Positions 5,536 to 6,007 of a DNA stretch of 6,007 nucleotides are shown here, one piece after another. The notes under the pieces are model-generated. The model worked only from the letters and a program-made list of their open reading frames with translations, ran no database searches and had not been told where the DNA came from. Source of the stretch: Paracoccaceae bacterium (GTDB taxonomy: Bacteria > Pseudomonadota > Alphaproteobacteria > Rhodobacterales > Rhodobacteraceae); the NCBI GenBank assembly GCA_002401045.1, contig NVSA01000041.1, forward strand, positions 4,908 through 10,914, read 5' to 3'. A program made the position numbers and the translations under genes. How positions within the stretch are numbered: position 1 is the first letter of the stretch; the number at the start of each line of letters is the position of its first letter.

Positions 5536-6007
5536 AACTAGAAAGCTTTATCTCAAACACTTGGGTCGCAGGTTCTGGTGCAGGCCGACCATTGGTCAAC
5601 CCTGTAACCGGCGCTGAATTGGCTTATGCAGATACGACAGGTCTTGATGTGGCAGGGGCAATGGACTTTGCCCGCACCACAGGCGGCAATGCTTTGCGTG
5701 GCTTAAGTTTCGCGCAGCGCGGCGTACTCTTGAATGCTGTTGCTGGTGTGTTGATTGAAAACCGTGACCGCTACGAAGTGATTGCGCGTGAAAATTCAGG
5801 CAATACTAAATTGGATGCATCGATTGATATTGATGGTGGCATCGGGACGCTGAAATATTATGCACGCTTGTCTAAAAGCTTAGGTGATGCCCAGCATTTT
5901 GTTGAAGAAGGTCGTGATCAGCTTGCTCGCGATCCTGTCTTTTTCACTCAGCATTTGTGGACAACACGCCCTGGTATTGCCGTGCATATCAATGCCTATA
6001 ATTTCCC
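5532..6007 (+). CDS. boxD: 3,4-dehydroadipyl-CoA semialdehyde dehydrogenase BoxD, N-terminal part (runs off window)
   Basis: This is an aldehyde dehydrogenase, open to the right edge; 159 residues are visible of an expected total just over 500. In the box pathway BoxD oxidises 3,4-dehydroadipyl-CoA semialdehyde, made by BoxC, to the acid with NADP. The N-terminus (LESFISNTWVAGSG, residues 3-16), ALRGLSFAQR (54-63), DIDGGIGTL (99-107) and HINAYNFP (152-159) match the BoxD / PaaZ-dehydrogenase-domain group; N157 is the conserved oxyanion asparagine. The catalytic cysteine and glutamate lie beyond the window. The ATG overlaps the hydrolase stop (ATGA), with GAGGA at 5515-5519 as a distant ribosome site. 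PaaZ, which has an extra C-terminal hydratase domain, cannot be excluded from this fragment, but the ligase upstream favours BoxD. Confidence 0.85.
   Translation, partial: MKLESFISNTWVAGSGAGRPLVNPVTGAELAYADTTGLDVAGAMDFARTTGGNALRGLSFAQRGVLLNAVAGVLIENRDRYEVIARENSGNTKLDASIDIDGGIGTLKYYARLSKSLGDAQHFVEEGRDQLARDPVFFTQHLWTTRPGIAVHINAYNF

Noticed and set aside
1..6007. Mobile element, CRISPR array, tRNA or rRNA
   Set aside because: No transposase-like protein, terminal repeats, regularly spaced long repeats or RNA-gene signatures were seen; almost all sequence is explained by metabolic genes.

Overview
The window holds two consecutive gene clusters, all on the + strand, that look like one catabolic neighbourhood for benzoate or a close aromatic acid. 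The gene types, an aerobic box-type pathway beside a TRAP transporter, and the protein style suggest a proteobacterium, most likely a marine alphaproteobacterium of the Rhodobacterales. Base composition, judged by eye, is more AT-rich than in many members of that group. The taxonomic call is inference only.

Region 1 (1-2534) encodes a TRAP (tripartite ATP-independent periplasmic) transporter. It starts with the C-terminal half of the periplasmic binding protein (dctP, cut by the left edge). A perfect 13-bp hairpin with a U-tract follows, then the small membrane subunit (dctQ) and the large membrane subunit (dctM). dctM starts with TTG inside the dctQ stop codon. A second hairpin terminator closes the unit.

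Region 2 (2535-2681) is an AT-rich regulatory region. It carries four TGCA tetramers, each beside an A/T tract and spaced close to whole helical turns. Two of them form TGCA-N6-TGCA, the operator reported for the benzoyl-CoA-responsive regulators BzdR and BoxR.

Region 3 (2682-6007, open at the right edge) is a tight operon. It has a cupin-like protein of the DUF4863/PnbB type, a benzoate-CoA ligase, an alpha/beta hydrolase, and the N-terminal third of an aldehyde dehydrogenase of the BoxD/PaaZ type. Gaps are 21 nt, 1 nt and a 4-nt overlap.

The inferred pathway is: an aromatic carboxylate is imported by the TRAP system, activated to its CoA thioester by the ligase, epoxidised and ring-opened by BoxAB and BoxC (not in the window), and the resulting semialdehyde-CoA is oxidised by BoxD. 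The cupin-like protein and the hydrolase have no settled place in this scheme and are the least understood parts. No RNA genes, mobile elements or CRISPR arrays were seen.
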